Notes under the pieces: model-generated
Told to the model about the DNA's origin: nothing
Databases searched by the model: none
The model's input: only the letters and a program-made list of their open reading frames with translations
NCBI GenBank assembly: GCA_016720395.1
Contig: JADKKR010000003.1
Coordinates: forward strand, 310,001-374,000
Reading direction: 5' to 3'
Source of the DNA: Geobacteraceae bacterium
GTDB taxonomy: Bacteria > Desulfobacterota > Desulfuromonadia > Geobacterales > Pseudopelobacteraceae
DNA length: 64,000 nucleotides
Position numbers and translations under genes: made by a program
In this document: positions 11,809 to 20,103 of the stretch, in pieces
How positions within the stretch are numbered: position 1 is the stretch's first letter
Layout of the letters: every line of letters begins with the position of its first letter

Positions 11809-12588
11809 TTGTCATTGATCATAACCAACCACACCGACAATATCGGCACCATCATCCTCAACCATCCCGAAACCCGCAACAGCCTCTCAAACCGGTTATT
11901 GAACGATTTGATCGAGGCGCTGGAGTTTTTCGAAAAGCGCAAGGCGCGTGCGGTTATCATCCGTGCTGTAGCGGGCGTCCATGTCTGGTCGTCGGGATTT
12001 GATATCACGGAACTCCCGGTTCCGGGCCGTGATCCGCTTTCTTACAATGACCCCCTGGAACAGGCCTTGCGGGCGATCCAGCTCTTCCCGGCGCCGGTGA
12101 TTGCCATGATTGAGGGGAGTGTCTGGGGAGGCGCCTGTGACCTCTCTTTTATCTGCGATATCGCCATCGGCTGCCCAACGGCCGCCTTTGCCATAACCCC
12201 GGCCAAGATCGGTGTTCCTTATAATTCCACCGGAATCCTGCATTTCATCAATGTAGTCGGGCCGCGCATGACCCGCGAAATGTTTTTTACCGCCAGGCCG
12301 ATCGCTGCTGAGCGTGCCATGCAGCTCGGCATACTCAATCACCTGGTACCGACCGAAGAGCTGGAGGCATTCAGTTATGCCATGGCCTCCCAAATCGCAG
12401 AAAACTCACCCCTGGCCATAGCGGTCATCAAGGAACAGCTCCGACTGCTGGGCAATTCCCACCCATTGAGCCCGGAGACTTTTGAGCGTATTCAGGGCCT
12501 GCGACGTAAGGCCTACGACAGCGCCGACTATCTGGAAGGGAAACAGGCGTTTCTGGAGAAGAGAAAACCGGTTTTCAAGGGGGAGTAA
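11809..12588 (+). CDS. scpB: methylmalonyl-CoA decarboxylase-like enoyl-CoA hydratase family protein
   Basis: This is a crotonase-fold protein that closely resembles Escherichia coli ScpB (YgfG), which decarboxylates methylmalonyl-CoA to propionyl-CoA. Shared segments include ELPVPGRDPLSYNDPL, IEGSVWGGA, GILNHLVP, SPLAIAVIKEQLR and the ending FLEKRKP. The open frame reaches ATG 11719, but TTG 11809 preceded by GAGGAG seven bases away gives a 259-residue product of the expected length. It is divergent from secA and isolated; no methylmalonyl-CoA mutase or CoA transferase gene is nearby. Confidence 0.88.
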   Translation: MSLIITNHTDNIGTIILNHPETRNSLSNRLLNDLIEALEFFEKRKARAVIIRAVAGVHVWSSGFDITELPVPGRDPLSYNDPLEQALRAIQLFPAPVIAMIEGSVWGGACDLSFICDIAIGCPTAAFAITPAKIGVPYNSTGILHFINVVGPRMTREMFFTARPIAAERAMQLGILNHLVPTEELEAFSYAMASQIAENSPLAIAVIKEQLRLLGNSHPLSPETFERIQGLRRKAYDSADYLEGKQAFLEKRKPVFKGE

Positions 12589-12610
12589 GATTAGGTCAAA
12601 ACAGAGGCGG

Positions 12611-12646
12611 TTAACCACGAAGGGCACGAAGATACACCAGGAAAAT
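12611..12646 (+). repeat. intergenic repeat, copy C
   Basis: The copy begins TTAACCACGAAGGGCACGAA and ends CACCAGGAAAA, clearly related to copies A and B at 8711 and 8831. It sits just after the scpB stop. Confidence 0.65.
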
Positions 12647-12715
12647 AAATTTAAATTTTCAGAAGCCGGAAAACGGTTTTAGCGGTTTTGCTGTGTGATT
12701 GATTACAAACTTTTT

Positions 12716-12740
12716 ATTCGTGGTACTTCGTACCTTCGAG
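12716..12740 (-). repeat. intergenic repeat, partial copy D (inverted to copy C)
   Basis: On the minus strand it contains CGAAGGTACGAAGTACCACG, a degraded inverted counterpart of copy C. Together they bracket an AT-rich core at 12647-12715, repeating the arrangement of copies A and B. Confidence 0.45.
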
Positions 12741-12752
12741 GTTCCTGAGTTT

Positions 12753-13745
12753 TTAGACGTGATTGCGCAGCATCAGTTCCGCCGGATGCGGCGCGAGATA
12801 GATCTGCTGCATCAGGTAGGCCTGGCGGTATTTCTTCACATAGTGCTTGAGCAGTGTCAGCGGCACCAGCAGCGGCACCAGCTGGTCGTGATACTGGGCA
12901 ATGGTCTCCAGCAGCTCAGACTTCTCGTCGTGGCTCAGCTCTTTCTTGAAATAACCCATGATGTGCATCAGTACGTTGGTGTTCTTCTTTGCAGTCGCGT
13001 GCAGCGCCAACCCCTTCATCAGCAGTTCCTCGTAGCGCTGGAACAAAATTTCCCTTTTCATTTCACTGCCGTGCGCAACCAGTGCCCCCATCTCGCGGTA
13101 GATCTGCGTGCTGTGGGACATCACCAACAGCTTGTGGCGGGTATGGAATTCCATCAGACCGCCCAGGCCGGGTCTGGCCAGCAGGAAATCCTTCCAGCGG
13201 CGGTAGCAGAAGACCCGCTCAATAAAATTTTCGCGGATCGCCGGGTCGTTGAGGCGCCCCTCCTCCTCCATCGGCAGCAGGGGAAAGTGACGGGCTACAG
13301 AGGCGGCGAACAGTCCGCTCCCGCTCTTGACGGGTATCCCGCTGGCCCCGTAGACCTTGACCCGGAAGAGGCCCGAACTGGGAGAATCCTTCTTGAAGAT
13401 GAACCCGCACAGGTCGGCACTCTCCAGTTCACGCACCTTGCCGTTACAGAAGGCCAGCATCTGGTCGGTCTTGTCGATGCGGCTCTGTCGTGTCATCAGG
13501 TGTGGCTGGTCCGGATCCCCCTCCAGTCGCATGGCCTCCCGCGGGACCGGCAGGCCACAGCCGACCTCGGGACAGACCGGCAGGAAACTGAAAAACCTGC
13601 CCAGTGTGTCGGTGATGTAACGGTCATGCTTATGGCCGCCGTCGTAGCGCACATGCTCTCCCAGCAGGCAGGAACTGACGCCGACCCTGATCGAGGTTTC
13701 GCAAGCAGCCGACATTGGCGCGTCCTTCTTATTGAGCTGTTTCAT
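12753..13745 (-). CDS. DUF523-DUF1722 fusion protein (YbgA-like)
   Basis: The N-terminal half is DUF523, with the Cys-containing segments GVSSCLLGEHVRYDGGHK and VCPEVGCGLPVPRE. The C-terminal half is DUF1722/YbgA (HKLLVMSHSTQIYREMGALV region). The biochemical function of the family is not established by anything visible here. The start at 13745 overlaps the stop of the upstream kinase-like gene by four bases (ATGA), suggesting coupled translation; ATG 13715 has a better ribosome site (AAGGA) and is an alternative. It shares an operon with the cytidylate-kinase-like gene. Confidence 0.85.
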   Translation of the reverse strand: MKQLNKKDAPMSAACETSIRVGVSSCLLGEHVRYDGGHKHDRYITDTLGRFFSFLPVCPEVGCGLPVPREAMRLEGDPDQPHLMTRQSRIDKTDQMLAFCNGKVRELESADLCGFIFKKDSPSSGLFRVKVYGASGIPVKSGSGLFAASVARHFPLLPMEEEGRLNDPAIRENFIERVFCYRRWKDFLLARPGLGGLMEFHTRHKLLVMSHSTQIYREMGALVAHGSEMKREILFQRYEELLMKGLALHATAKKNTNVLMHIMGYFKKELSHDEKSELLETIAQYHDQLVPLLVPLTLLKHYVKKYRQAYLMQQIYLAPHPAELMLRNHV

Positions 13746-14482
13746 GGATGAAGGGCTTTGTATACGGGGTTGGCGAGTATCTCAGCAGTCACAAAATCCG
13801 CTACGGTGTGGGCAATCCTTGACGGTGTGAGTCGCTCGTTATTGAAGAGCATGTCATACAGCGCTGGATCATGGGCGTCCTGATTGAGAAAATCACGGTG
13901 AAAGTTGTCACGCTGTTTCTGCTTTTTAGCGATAAGTTTCTCCGCTTCTTCAGGCTCGATGTTCAGTCTGCGCACGATGGTGCGGATCTTGAACTCCATA
14001 GAGCCGTAGAGCCTGAAGTGGTAGGAATTGTCGATGTGCCGGGTAATAATGCTGCCGCCCAGGTCGACGATGATGACATTGCCCTGTTCCGCCAGAGAAA
14101 CCACATGGCGGCAGAGCAGGCGGAAATATTCCTGATCGCTTTTCCAGCGCGGAGAAAATGTCGCCAGCACTTCGTCCAGGATATGGTTCTTCTCTCCCAG
14201 GTGCTGAAGGATATCCTCAGAGATGTTATGCCGCTGTGCCACCACTTCCAGTATGGCCTTGTCAATCAGCACCCATTCATCGCCGGTTCTCTGCATCATC
14301 AGTTCGCGCAGAAGCTCCGCCACAGGATACCCTTCGCAGCCGAAATCCCGGGAAAAAGTCAGACAGGGTCGGGGCTTCGGTTTGCGGTGTTGCTGTGCAG
14401 CCTTTTCTTTCTGACGACGGTTATACTCCTCAAGTGACCCGATTCTCAAATCTACCGAAGGTATCAAAAGATTATCCGGCAT
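13742..14482 (-). CDS. cytidylate kinase-like family protein
   Basis: This 246-residue protein resembles the Cytidylate_kin2 family. The characteristic start of the kinase fold is TFSRDFGCEGYPVAELL, with a degenerate nucleotide loop, followed by a conserved helix WVLIDKAILEVVAQRHNIS and the basic segment RRLNIEPEEAEKLIAKKQKQR that would act as a lid. About 40 residues of charged N-terminal extension precede the domain. True nucleotide specificity is unknown, and Geobacter-type genomes also carry canonical cmk, so this is likely a paralogue with a different role. It is transcribed after glgC with a 54-base gap. Confidence 0.8.
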   Translation of the reverse strand: MPDNLLIPSVDLRIGSLEEYNRRQKEKAAQQHRKPKPRPCLTFSRDFGCEGYPVAELLRELMMQRTGDEWVLIDKAILEVVAQRHNISEDILQHLGEKNHILDEVLATFSPRWKSDQEYFRLLCRHVVSLAEQGNVIIVDLGGSIITRHIDNSYHFRLYGSMEFKIRTIVRRLNIEPEEAEKLIAKKQKQRDNFHRDFLNQDAHDPALYDMLFNNERLTPSRIAHTVADFVTAEILANPVYKALHP

Positions 14483-14536
14483 ACGGCCCCCCTGCGTTCA
14501 GTAATCTGTCAGTTCTTATCTGTCGTCATGCAGTCT

Positions 14537-15778
14537 CTATTTTTCTTTCCGCGGGACTACGACGATACCTGACTCCGTTATGGTATAGCCCATGGCGAGG
14601 TCGGACTCCCGGTCATAACCGATAGTCGATCCGTCGGCAATCACCACGTTCTTGTCGATGATCGCTTTCCTGATTTTTACATGCCGGCCGACATGGACGT
14701 TTTCGAAGAGGATCGAGTCCTCAATCTGGCTGTAGCTGTTGACCTTGCACAGGGGGCCGAGGATTGATCGCCGCACGGTGCTGCCGCTTGTGATGCAGCC
14801 TGCACAGACGTAGGAGTCGATGTTTACACCGCGGCGGCTGTCATCATCGAACACGGTCTTTGCCGGCGGCAGGTTACCCTGGTTGGTCAGGATCGGCCAC
14901 TTGTAGTTGTAGAGATTGAGTTGCGGAGAAACATGGATCAGATCCATGTTGGCTTCATAATAGGAGTCCAGGGTTCCTACGTCCTTCCAGTAGCCCCGTT
15001 CTTCGGCCTTCATGCCGGGGATCACGTTATCGTTGAAGTTGTAGGCAAAGATCCGGTCGCCGCTTTCCAGCATCATCGGGATGACGTGCTTGCCGAAATC
15101 CAGATCCTCGTGCAGTTTCTTACCTTCCTGCAATACCTCGATCAGTTTTTTTGTCGAGAAGATGTAGTTTCCCATGGAAGCGAAGCAGGTCTCCCGGCCC
15201 GGTATGGTCTCCGGTACTTCTGGTTTTTCATTAAAGGCGGTCACCCGGGAGTCGTCATCCACCGAGAGGACCCCGAAGCGGGTGGCATCTGCCCGGGGCA
15301 CCTCCAAGGCGGCGATGGTGATGTCGGCCCGGTTCATGCGGTGGTAGTTGATCATCTGGGTTATATCCATCTTGTAGATGTGATCGCCGCCGAAGATCGC
15401 CACATAATCGGCATCCGAGGATTCCACAAAGCGCAGGTACTGGATGATGGCGTCGGCGGTACCCCTGAACCACTCCTCGCTCTCGCTGCTGGTCTCCGGG
15501 GAGATGGCCACATAGAATTCGCCCAGACCGGTCCACTTGCCCCATGACTCACGGATGTGCTTGTTGAGGGAGTAGGCCCGGTACTGGGTCAGGATGTAGA
15601 CTTTCTTGATGCCGGAATTGAACAGGTTGGAGAGGACGAAATCGATGATCTTGTATTTTCCGCCAAAGGCGACGCTCGGCTTGGCCCGGCGCTCGGTCAA
15701 AGGGCTGAGGCGCTCCCCCTTACCGCCGGCCAGCACCATTGCAATCGTGTTTCTGCCTACATTGTCCATGGAATACAT
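14537..15778 (-). CDS. glgC: glucose-1-phosphate adenylyltransferase
   Basis: GlgC makes ADP-glucose, the committed step of glycogen synthesis, and is usually allosterically controlled. The 413-residue protein has the nucleotide loop LAGGKGERLSPLTERRAKPS, the substrate segment FGGDHIYKMD, and a C-terminal left-handed beta helix (for example GRHVKIRKAIIDKNVVIADG). ATG 15778 follows GGGGAGGT. It is divergent from the CHASE2 cyclase gene across a 224-base gap and followed by the kinase-like and DUF523 genes. No other glycogen gene is present in the window. Confidence 0.96.
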   Translation of the reverse strand: MYSMDNVGRNTIAMVLAGGKGERLSPLTERRAKPSVAFGGKYKIIDFVLSNLFNSGIKKVYILTQYRAYSLNKHIRESWGKWTGLGEFYVAISPETSSESEEWFRGTADAIIQYLRFVESSDADYVAIFGGDHIYKMDITQMINYHRMNRADITIAALEVPRADATRFGVLSVDDDSRVTAFNEKPEVPETIPGRETCFASMGNYIFSTKKLIEVLQEGKKLHEDLDFGKHVIPMMLESGDRIFAYNFNDNVIPGMKAEERGYWKDVGTLDSYYEANMDLIHVSPQLNLYNYKWPILTNQGNLPPAKTVFDDDSRRGVNIDSYVCAGCITSGSTVRRSILGPLCKVNSYSQIEDSILFENVHVGRHVKIRKAIIDKNVVIADGSTIGYDRESDLAMGYTITESGIVVVPRKEK

Positions 15779-15908
15779 CTGTCGTACCTCCCCGATAATT
15801 CAGCATGTCGATGCTTAATATATTAGTACATGCATCAAAATTTACAAGTGATTCAAGCATCCTCGAAAATCCGGTCTGTGCCCATTGATTCCATTCAATT
15901 AAAATATC

Positions 15909-15938
15909 GCGACAAACAGTATCACAACCTGCTATAAA
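15909..15938 (+). promoter_or_regulatory. possible sigma-70-type promoter for the CHASE2 cyclase gene
   Basis: GCGACA at 15909-15914 and TATAAA at 15933-15938 are separated by 18 bases, 65 bases before the cyclase start. The -35 element is a weak match. Nothing else was recognised in the glgC-cyclase gap except the strong GGGGGG ribosome site at the cyclase start. Confidence 0.35.
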
Positions 15939-16002
15939 TGCAAGCCAAGAGAGGCTTTACCGCCAGTGGGGGTCATTTGTTCTGACCGGGACAGGGGGGT
16001 CC

Positions 16003-18246
16003 GTGCTGGATAAAATCGCACAATTACTGCGTCGCTATATGATGAGGATCGTCCTGGGACTGTTCCTCACCTCCTTGTTCGTCCTTAATGCCTCCAATGT
16101 AATCGATCTGAAGTTTACGAATCAGCTTGAAGCACTCCTGTTCGATCTTCGTATCAATCTCTCCATAAAGGGTACCATCGACAGCCGGATCGTCATTGTG
16201 GATATCGATGAGAAGAGCCTTGCAGCCGAGGGGAGATGGCCCTGGAGCAGAAACCGTCTGGCGCATATGATGGATCGCCTGTTCAACGAGTATGGTGTTG
16301 CCATAGTCGGGTTTGATGTCATCTTTGCAGAAAAGGATGAAAGTTCCGGGCTGAGAGTGCTTGAACGGCTCGGAAAAGAGGTCCTGAGAGGCGATGAGCA
16401 GTTCAACCGATCGCTGGGAAAGCTACGTGAAAAACTTGATTATGATGCTATCTTCGCCCGCAGCCTTAAGGAGCGCCAGGTAGTCCTTGGATACTATTTC
16501 ACCGATTTTGAAGGGGACAAGGTACGAACCAACGGAGAACTCCCCCCCCCCGTATTTACCTCAGCGGACATGGCCGGTGCCCGGTCATCTTTCGTGAAGA
16601 TGACCGGTTACGGTGCAAATCTGCCGGAGCTTCAGCAGATGGTACCATGTGCGGGACATTTCAACCCGTTTGTCGATCCGGATGGTGTCTGTCGCAGGAT
16701 CCCGGCTTTGGTGGAATACAAGGGGGCCTTCTATGAGTCGCTTTCGATAGCGGTCGTGCGAACGCTGCTTGGTTCACCCCCGTTAACGGCCGGTTTTCCC
16801 GACGGGAGGAAACAGGGGGATTATCGCAAGATTGAGTGGCTCGGCATAAGTGACCTGAAGATCCCCGTTGATGAGCAGGTAACGGCCCTGGTGCCGTACC
16901 GGGGGCAGCGCAACAGTTTCAGATACGTTTCGGCAACTGATGTTATCAACGGCCGCGTAGAAAAAGACCAGCTCGAAGGTGCCATTGTGCTGGTAGGCAC
17001 CACAGCACAGGGTCTGATGGATATGCGCTCCACACCGGTGGGAGCCGTCTACCCCGGGGTTGAGATTCATGCCAACATGATTGCCGGCATCCTCGATCAG
17101 AACATCAAACACAGCCCCGCCTATGTCGTGGGTGCAGAGGTGCTTACCATTCTGGTCAGCGGTCTGCTTCTCTCATTCCTGCTGCCGATACTCTCTCCAT
17201 TCAGGTCGATTTTCTTTACCATCTTCATGCTGACAGCCATCTGCATACTCAATTTTGCTGCCTGGCAGGAAAACCTGGTACTTCCGCTTGCCGGTTCTCT
17301 TGCTCTCCCGGTCATCCTGTTTGTGGTAAGTATGTCGTATGGCTTCCTGCTGGAGGCCCGTTCAAAACACCAGATCACCGGTCTTTTCGGCCAGTACGTC
17401 CATCCGGAACTGGTGGAGAAGATGAGTCTTGAGCCGGACCGGTTCACCATGCAGAGCAGAAGCCTCGATATGACGGTTCTCTTTTCTGATGTCTGCGGCT
17501 TTACTGCCATCTCGGAACAGCTCTCGCCCGCTGACCTGTCAGCACTCATGAATGAGTATCTCTCGGCCATGACGGAGGTGGTCCAGCAATACCGTGGTAC
17601 CATCGACAAATATATCGGCGACGCCATCATGGCATTCTGGGGCGCTCCCCTGGATGACCCGGATCATGTGAGTAATGCGGTGATGGCTGCCATGCAGATG
17701 CAGGCAAGGGCCGTGAAACTGCGAGAGACGTTCGCTGCCAAGGGGTGGCCGGAACTTTACCTGGGTATCGGGATCAACACCGGCATCATGAACGTCGGAA
17801 ACATGGGATCCAAGTTCCGCATGGCTTATACGGTCATGGGGGACGCGGTCAACCTGGCGGCCCGCCTTGAGGGGCTTTCCCGGCAGTACGGCGTCAGCAT
17901 CATCGTGGGCGAGGAGACTTGCAATCGTCTTCCGGGCATCCTGTTCCGGGAGCTCGACAGGGTCCGCGTCAAGGGCCGCAATAAGCCGGTCACCATCTAT
18001 GAACCCCTGGGGCTACAGGGGGATCTCGACCCGACTGCCAGAGATGAACAAGAGCTTTTTTCCCACATGTTCACCCACTACCATGCCAGAGAGTGGGATG
18101 AGTCCCTTGAGCATCTGCATGAACTGCTGAAGTTGAAGCCCGAATCGAAACTCTTCCAGCTCTACGTGGAACGGATAGAGCATTACCGGAAGGAGCCGCC
18201 TCCACTTGACTGGGACGGAGTCTTCACGCATCTGACGAAGGCTTGA
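16003..18246 (+). CDS. CHASE2-domain class III adenylate/guanylate cyclase
   Basis: This membrane-bound cyclase makes cAMP or cGMP in response to an extracytoplasmic signal. An N-terminal membrane segment (about 13-30) is followed by a periplasmic CHASE2 sensor (about 40-345), two to three membrane helices (about 375-450), and a cytoplasmic catalytic domain (about 485-665). The two metal-binding aspartates are visible in LFSDVCGF and YIGDAIMAFWG, and VMGDAVNLAARLEGL is the conserved closing segment. The tail resembles a short TPR-like region. Start GTG 16003 follows AGGGGGG. A run of ten C at 16542-16551 lies in the sensor region. It stands 227 bases upstream of the two-partner secretion genes in the same direction. 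Confidence 0.9.
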   Translation: MLDKIAQLLRRYMMRIVLGLFLTSLFVLNASNVIDLKFTNQLEALLFDLRINLSIKGTIDSRIVIVDIDEKSLAAEGRWPWSRNRLAHMMDRLFNEYGVAIVGFDVIFAEKDESSGLRVLERLGKEVLRGDEQFNRSLGKLREKLDYDAIFARSLKERQVVLGYYFTDFEGDKVRTNGELPPPVFTSADMAGARSSFVKMTGYGANLPELQQMVPCAGHFNPFVDPDGVCRRIPALVEYKGAFYESLSIAVVRTLLGSPPLTAGFPDGRKQGDYRKIEWLGISDLKIPVDEQVTALVPYRGQRNSFRYVSATDVINGRVEKDQLEGAIVLVGTTAQGLMDMRSTPVGAVYPGVEIHANMIAGILDQNIKHSPAYVVGAEVLTILVSGLLLSFLLPILSPFRSIFFTIFMLTAICILNFAAWQENLVLPLAGSLALPVILFVVSMSYGFLLEARSKHQITGLFGQYVHPELVEKMSLEPDRFTMQSRSLDMTVLFSDVCGFTAISEQLSPADLSALMNEYLSAMTEVVQQYRGTIDKYIGDAIMAFWGAPLDDPDHVSNAVMAAMQMQARAVKLRETFAAKGWPELYLGIGINTGIMNVGNMGSKFRMAYTVMGDAVNLAARLEGLSRQYGVSIIVGEETCNRLPGILFRELDRVRVKGRNKPVTIYEPLGLQGDLDPTARDEQELFSHMFTHYHAREWDESLEHLHELLKLKPESKLFQLYVERIEHYRKEPPPLDWDGVFTHLTKA
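16542..16551 (+). repeat. homopolymer run of ten C inside the CHASE2 sensor coding region
   Basis: Ten consecutive C encode part of Leu-Pro-Pro-Pro around residues 180-183. The frame is intact at this length; gain or loss of one base would truncate the protein before its membrane helices and catalytic domain. Confidence 0.95.
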
Positions 18247-18472
18247 CCGTGGAAACGGCTTTACCGGTTCTCTGTTCAATGGCAGGCGGCCCCCTGAGCC
18301 GGAATCTGTCCAGGAGATGCTTCAGAATGTAACGATGATTTATTTTGGTTGCTATTTGTTTACCGTTGATATTATTATGTCTTGAAATGAGATTTCTCCA
18401 AAGTAACATCGCTATCATCTTGTAATATAAAGTTTATTTATATGTTGCAATGATGTTTCCCCGGGAGGACCC

Positions 18473-20053
18473 ATGAACGTCTTCAGCAGAATCTCCCTTT
18501 TTGCCCTCTTCGCCCTGTCCCTCACCAGCACCGTTTCCTCTGCAGAAAACCCGCGTTTCGACGTGAGCCGCTATCAGGTGGAAGGGAACAGCATCCTCCC
18601 GGCTGTGGAAATCGAGCACATCCTGGCACCTTTTACCGGTAAAGAAAGTGATTTCGGGACGCTGCAGAAAGCGGTGGAGGCTCTCGAGCAGGCTTACAAA
18701 TCCCGTGGTTTCCACGCGGTTCGTGTGCTGCTGCCGGAGCAGGAACTGAAGGGTGGCGTTGTCCGCATCACAGTTTTCGAGGCGCGTATCGGGTCAGTGA
18801 GCATTGAAGGCAACCGGCACTTCGACTCCACAAATATCCGCTCATCACTGCCGGCACTGAAAGAGGAATCCGTTCCCGATCTGGATGAAATTTCCATGAA
18901 TATCAGGGTTGCCAATGAAAACCCTGCCAAGAAGATGCAACTGCTGCTTCAGAACGCCGATACCAACAAGAGCCTGAACGCACTGGTCAAGGTCGTGGAC
19001 GAGAAACCCTGGAAAGCTGGTATGTCCCTCGATGATACGGGCAACGACCAGACCGGCAGCCTGCGTCTGGGCTTTACCCTGCAGCATGCCAACCTCTTCA
19101 ATCTTGACCATCTGGCAACCTTCCAGTACACCATCTCCCCCGAAAAGATCGACAAGGTCAACATCTACAGTCTCGGTTACCGCATTCCTCTCTACAGGTG
19201 GGGAGATTCCATCGATCTTTACGGCGGCTACTCCGATGTTGATTCGGGTACTGTCCAGTCCGGTGTGCTCAGTCTTAATGTCAGCGGCAAGGGTACCTTT
19301 GCCGGCTTTCGCTATAACCAGAACCTGACTCGCCTCGGTTCCTACGAGCACCGTCTGCTCTACGGGTTCGACTATCGCCGTTTTGAAAACAATGTGGATT
19401 TCGCAGGTAACCCTCTCGGTACAACTACCGAGGCCATGCCGCTAAGTGTCGGCTATGCCGGAACCTATGCATTCGGGCGCGGCAGTGAAGTCACCGGGTG
19501 GGCCTCGCTCTCACAGAATATCCCTGGCGGCAGCAAGGGTGAGACTGGCGACTACCGTCTGGCGCGCGCCGATTCCTTCGCCGAGTTCACCGTGCTTCGA
19601 GCCGGGGCTACCGCTGTCTATGCTTTTCCCGCAGATGTTCAGGGACGCTTCACCGTGGCCGGCCAGTATACCTGGGAGCCGCTTATCCCGGGTGAACAGT
19701 TCGGCATGGGGGGGCAGGGGTCAGTACGGGGTTTCGGCGAACGCGAGTTCGCTGACGACATCGGTCTTGCCGGCAGCCTGGAGCTCTACTCCCCTAACAT
19801 CCTCACGCTCTTCAAAGCCCCCGCGTCGCAACTCAGGGCTCTGGCTTTCTATGACGCCGGGTACCTGGAGCGCAACAAGCCTCAACCGGGTGAGGACGAG
19901 TACCGCACTGCTGCCAGCACCGGTGTCGGCCTTCGCCTGGTCGTTGACCGGTATCTCTCCGCCAGTACTGATTACGCCATCGTGGTTGGTCCCCAGGGGA
20001 GGCATGCCTCGGGAAGTGCCCGGTGGCATTTCAAGGTAAGTGTACAGTTTTAG
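18473..20053 (+). CDS. two-partner secretion outer-membrane transporter (ShlB/FhaC/HecB family)
   Basis: This is the TpsB pore that exports and releases its TpsA partner across the outer membrane. A signal peptide (residues 1-23, ending VSSA) precedes POTRA-type domains (residues 28-105 and on; YQVEGNSILP and VSIEGNRHF are the typical POTRA beginnings), then a 16-strand beta barrel of the ShlB type (about 190-526) ending in an aromatic residue (VSVQF), as expected for outer-membrane proteins. ATG 18473 follows GGGAGG. The TpsA gene begins 50 bases downstream, the standard arrangement of a TPS pair. Confidence 0.93.
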   Translation: MNVFSRISLFALFALSLTSTVSSAENPRFDVSRYQVEGNSILPAVEIEHILAPFTGKESDFGTLQKAVEALEQAYKSRGFHAVRVLLPEQELKGGVVRITVFEARIGSVSIEGNRHFDSTNIRSSLPALKEESVPDLDEISMNIRVANENPAKKMQLLLQNADTNKSLNALVKVVDEKPWKAGMSLDDTGNDQTGSLRLGFTLQHANLFNLDHLATFQYTISPEKIDKVNIYSLGYRIPLYRWGDSIDLYGGYSDVDSGTVQSGVLSLNVSGKGTFAGFRYNQNLTRLGSYEHRLLYGFDYRRFENNVDFAGNPLGTTTEAMPLSVGYAGTYAFGRGSEVTGWASLSQNIPGGSKGETGDYRLARADSFAEFTVLRAGATAVYAFPADVQGRFTVAGQYTWEPLIPGEQFGMGGQGSVRGFGEREFADDIGLAGSLELYSPNILTLFKAPASQLRALAFYDAGYLERNKPQPGEDEYRTAASTGVGLRLVVDRYLSASTDYAIVVGPQGRHASGSARWHFKVSVQF

Positions 20054-20103
20054 GTAACGTCCTTCCCCGCATGGGATGAAGGGCAGGTAAAAGGAGCAAC
20101 ACC

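Noticed and set aside
12699..13751. 350-residue plus-strand frame
   Set aside because: It is the shadow of the DUF523-DUF1722 gene, which has clear family motifs on the minus strand.
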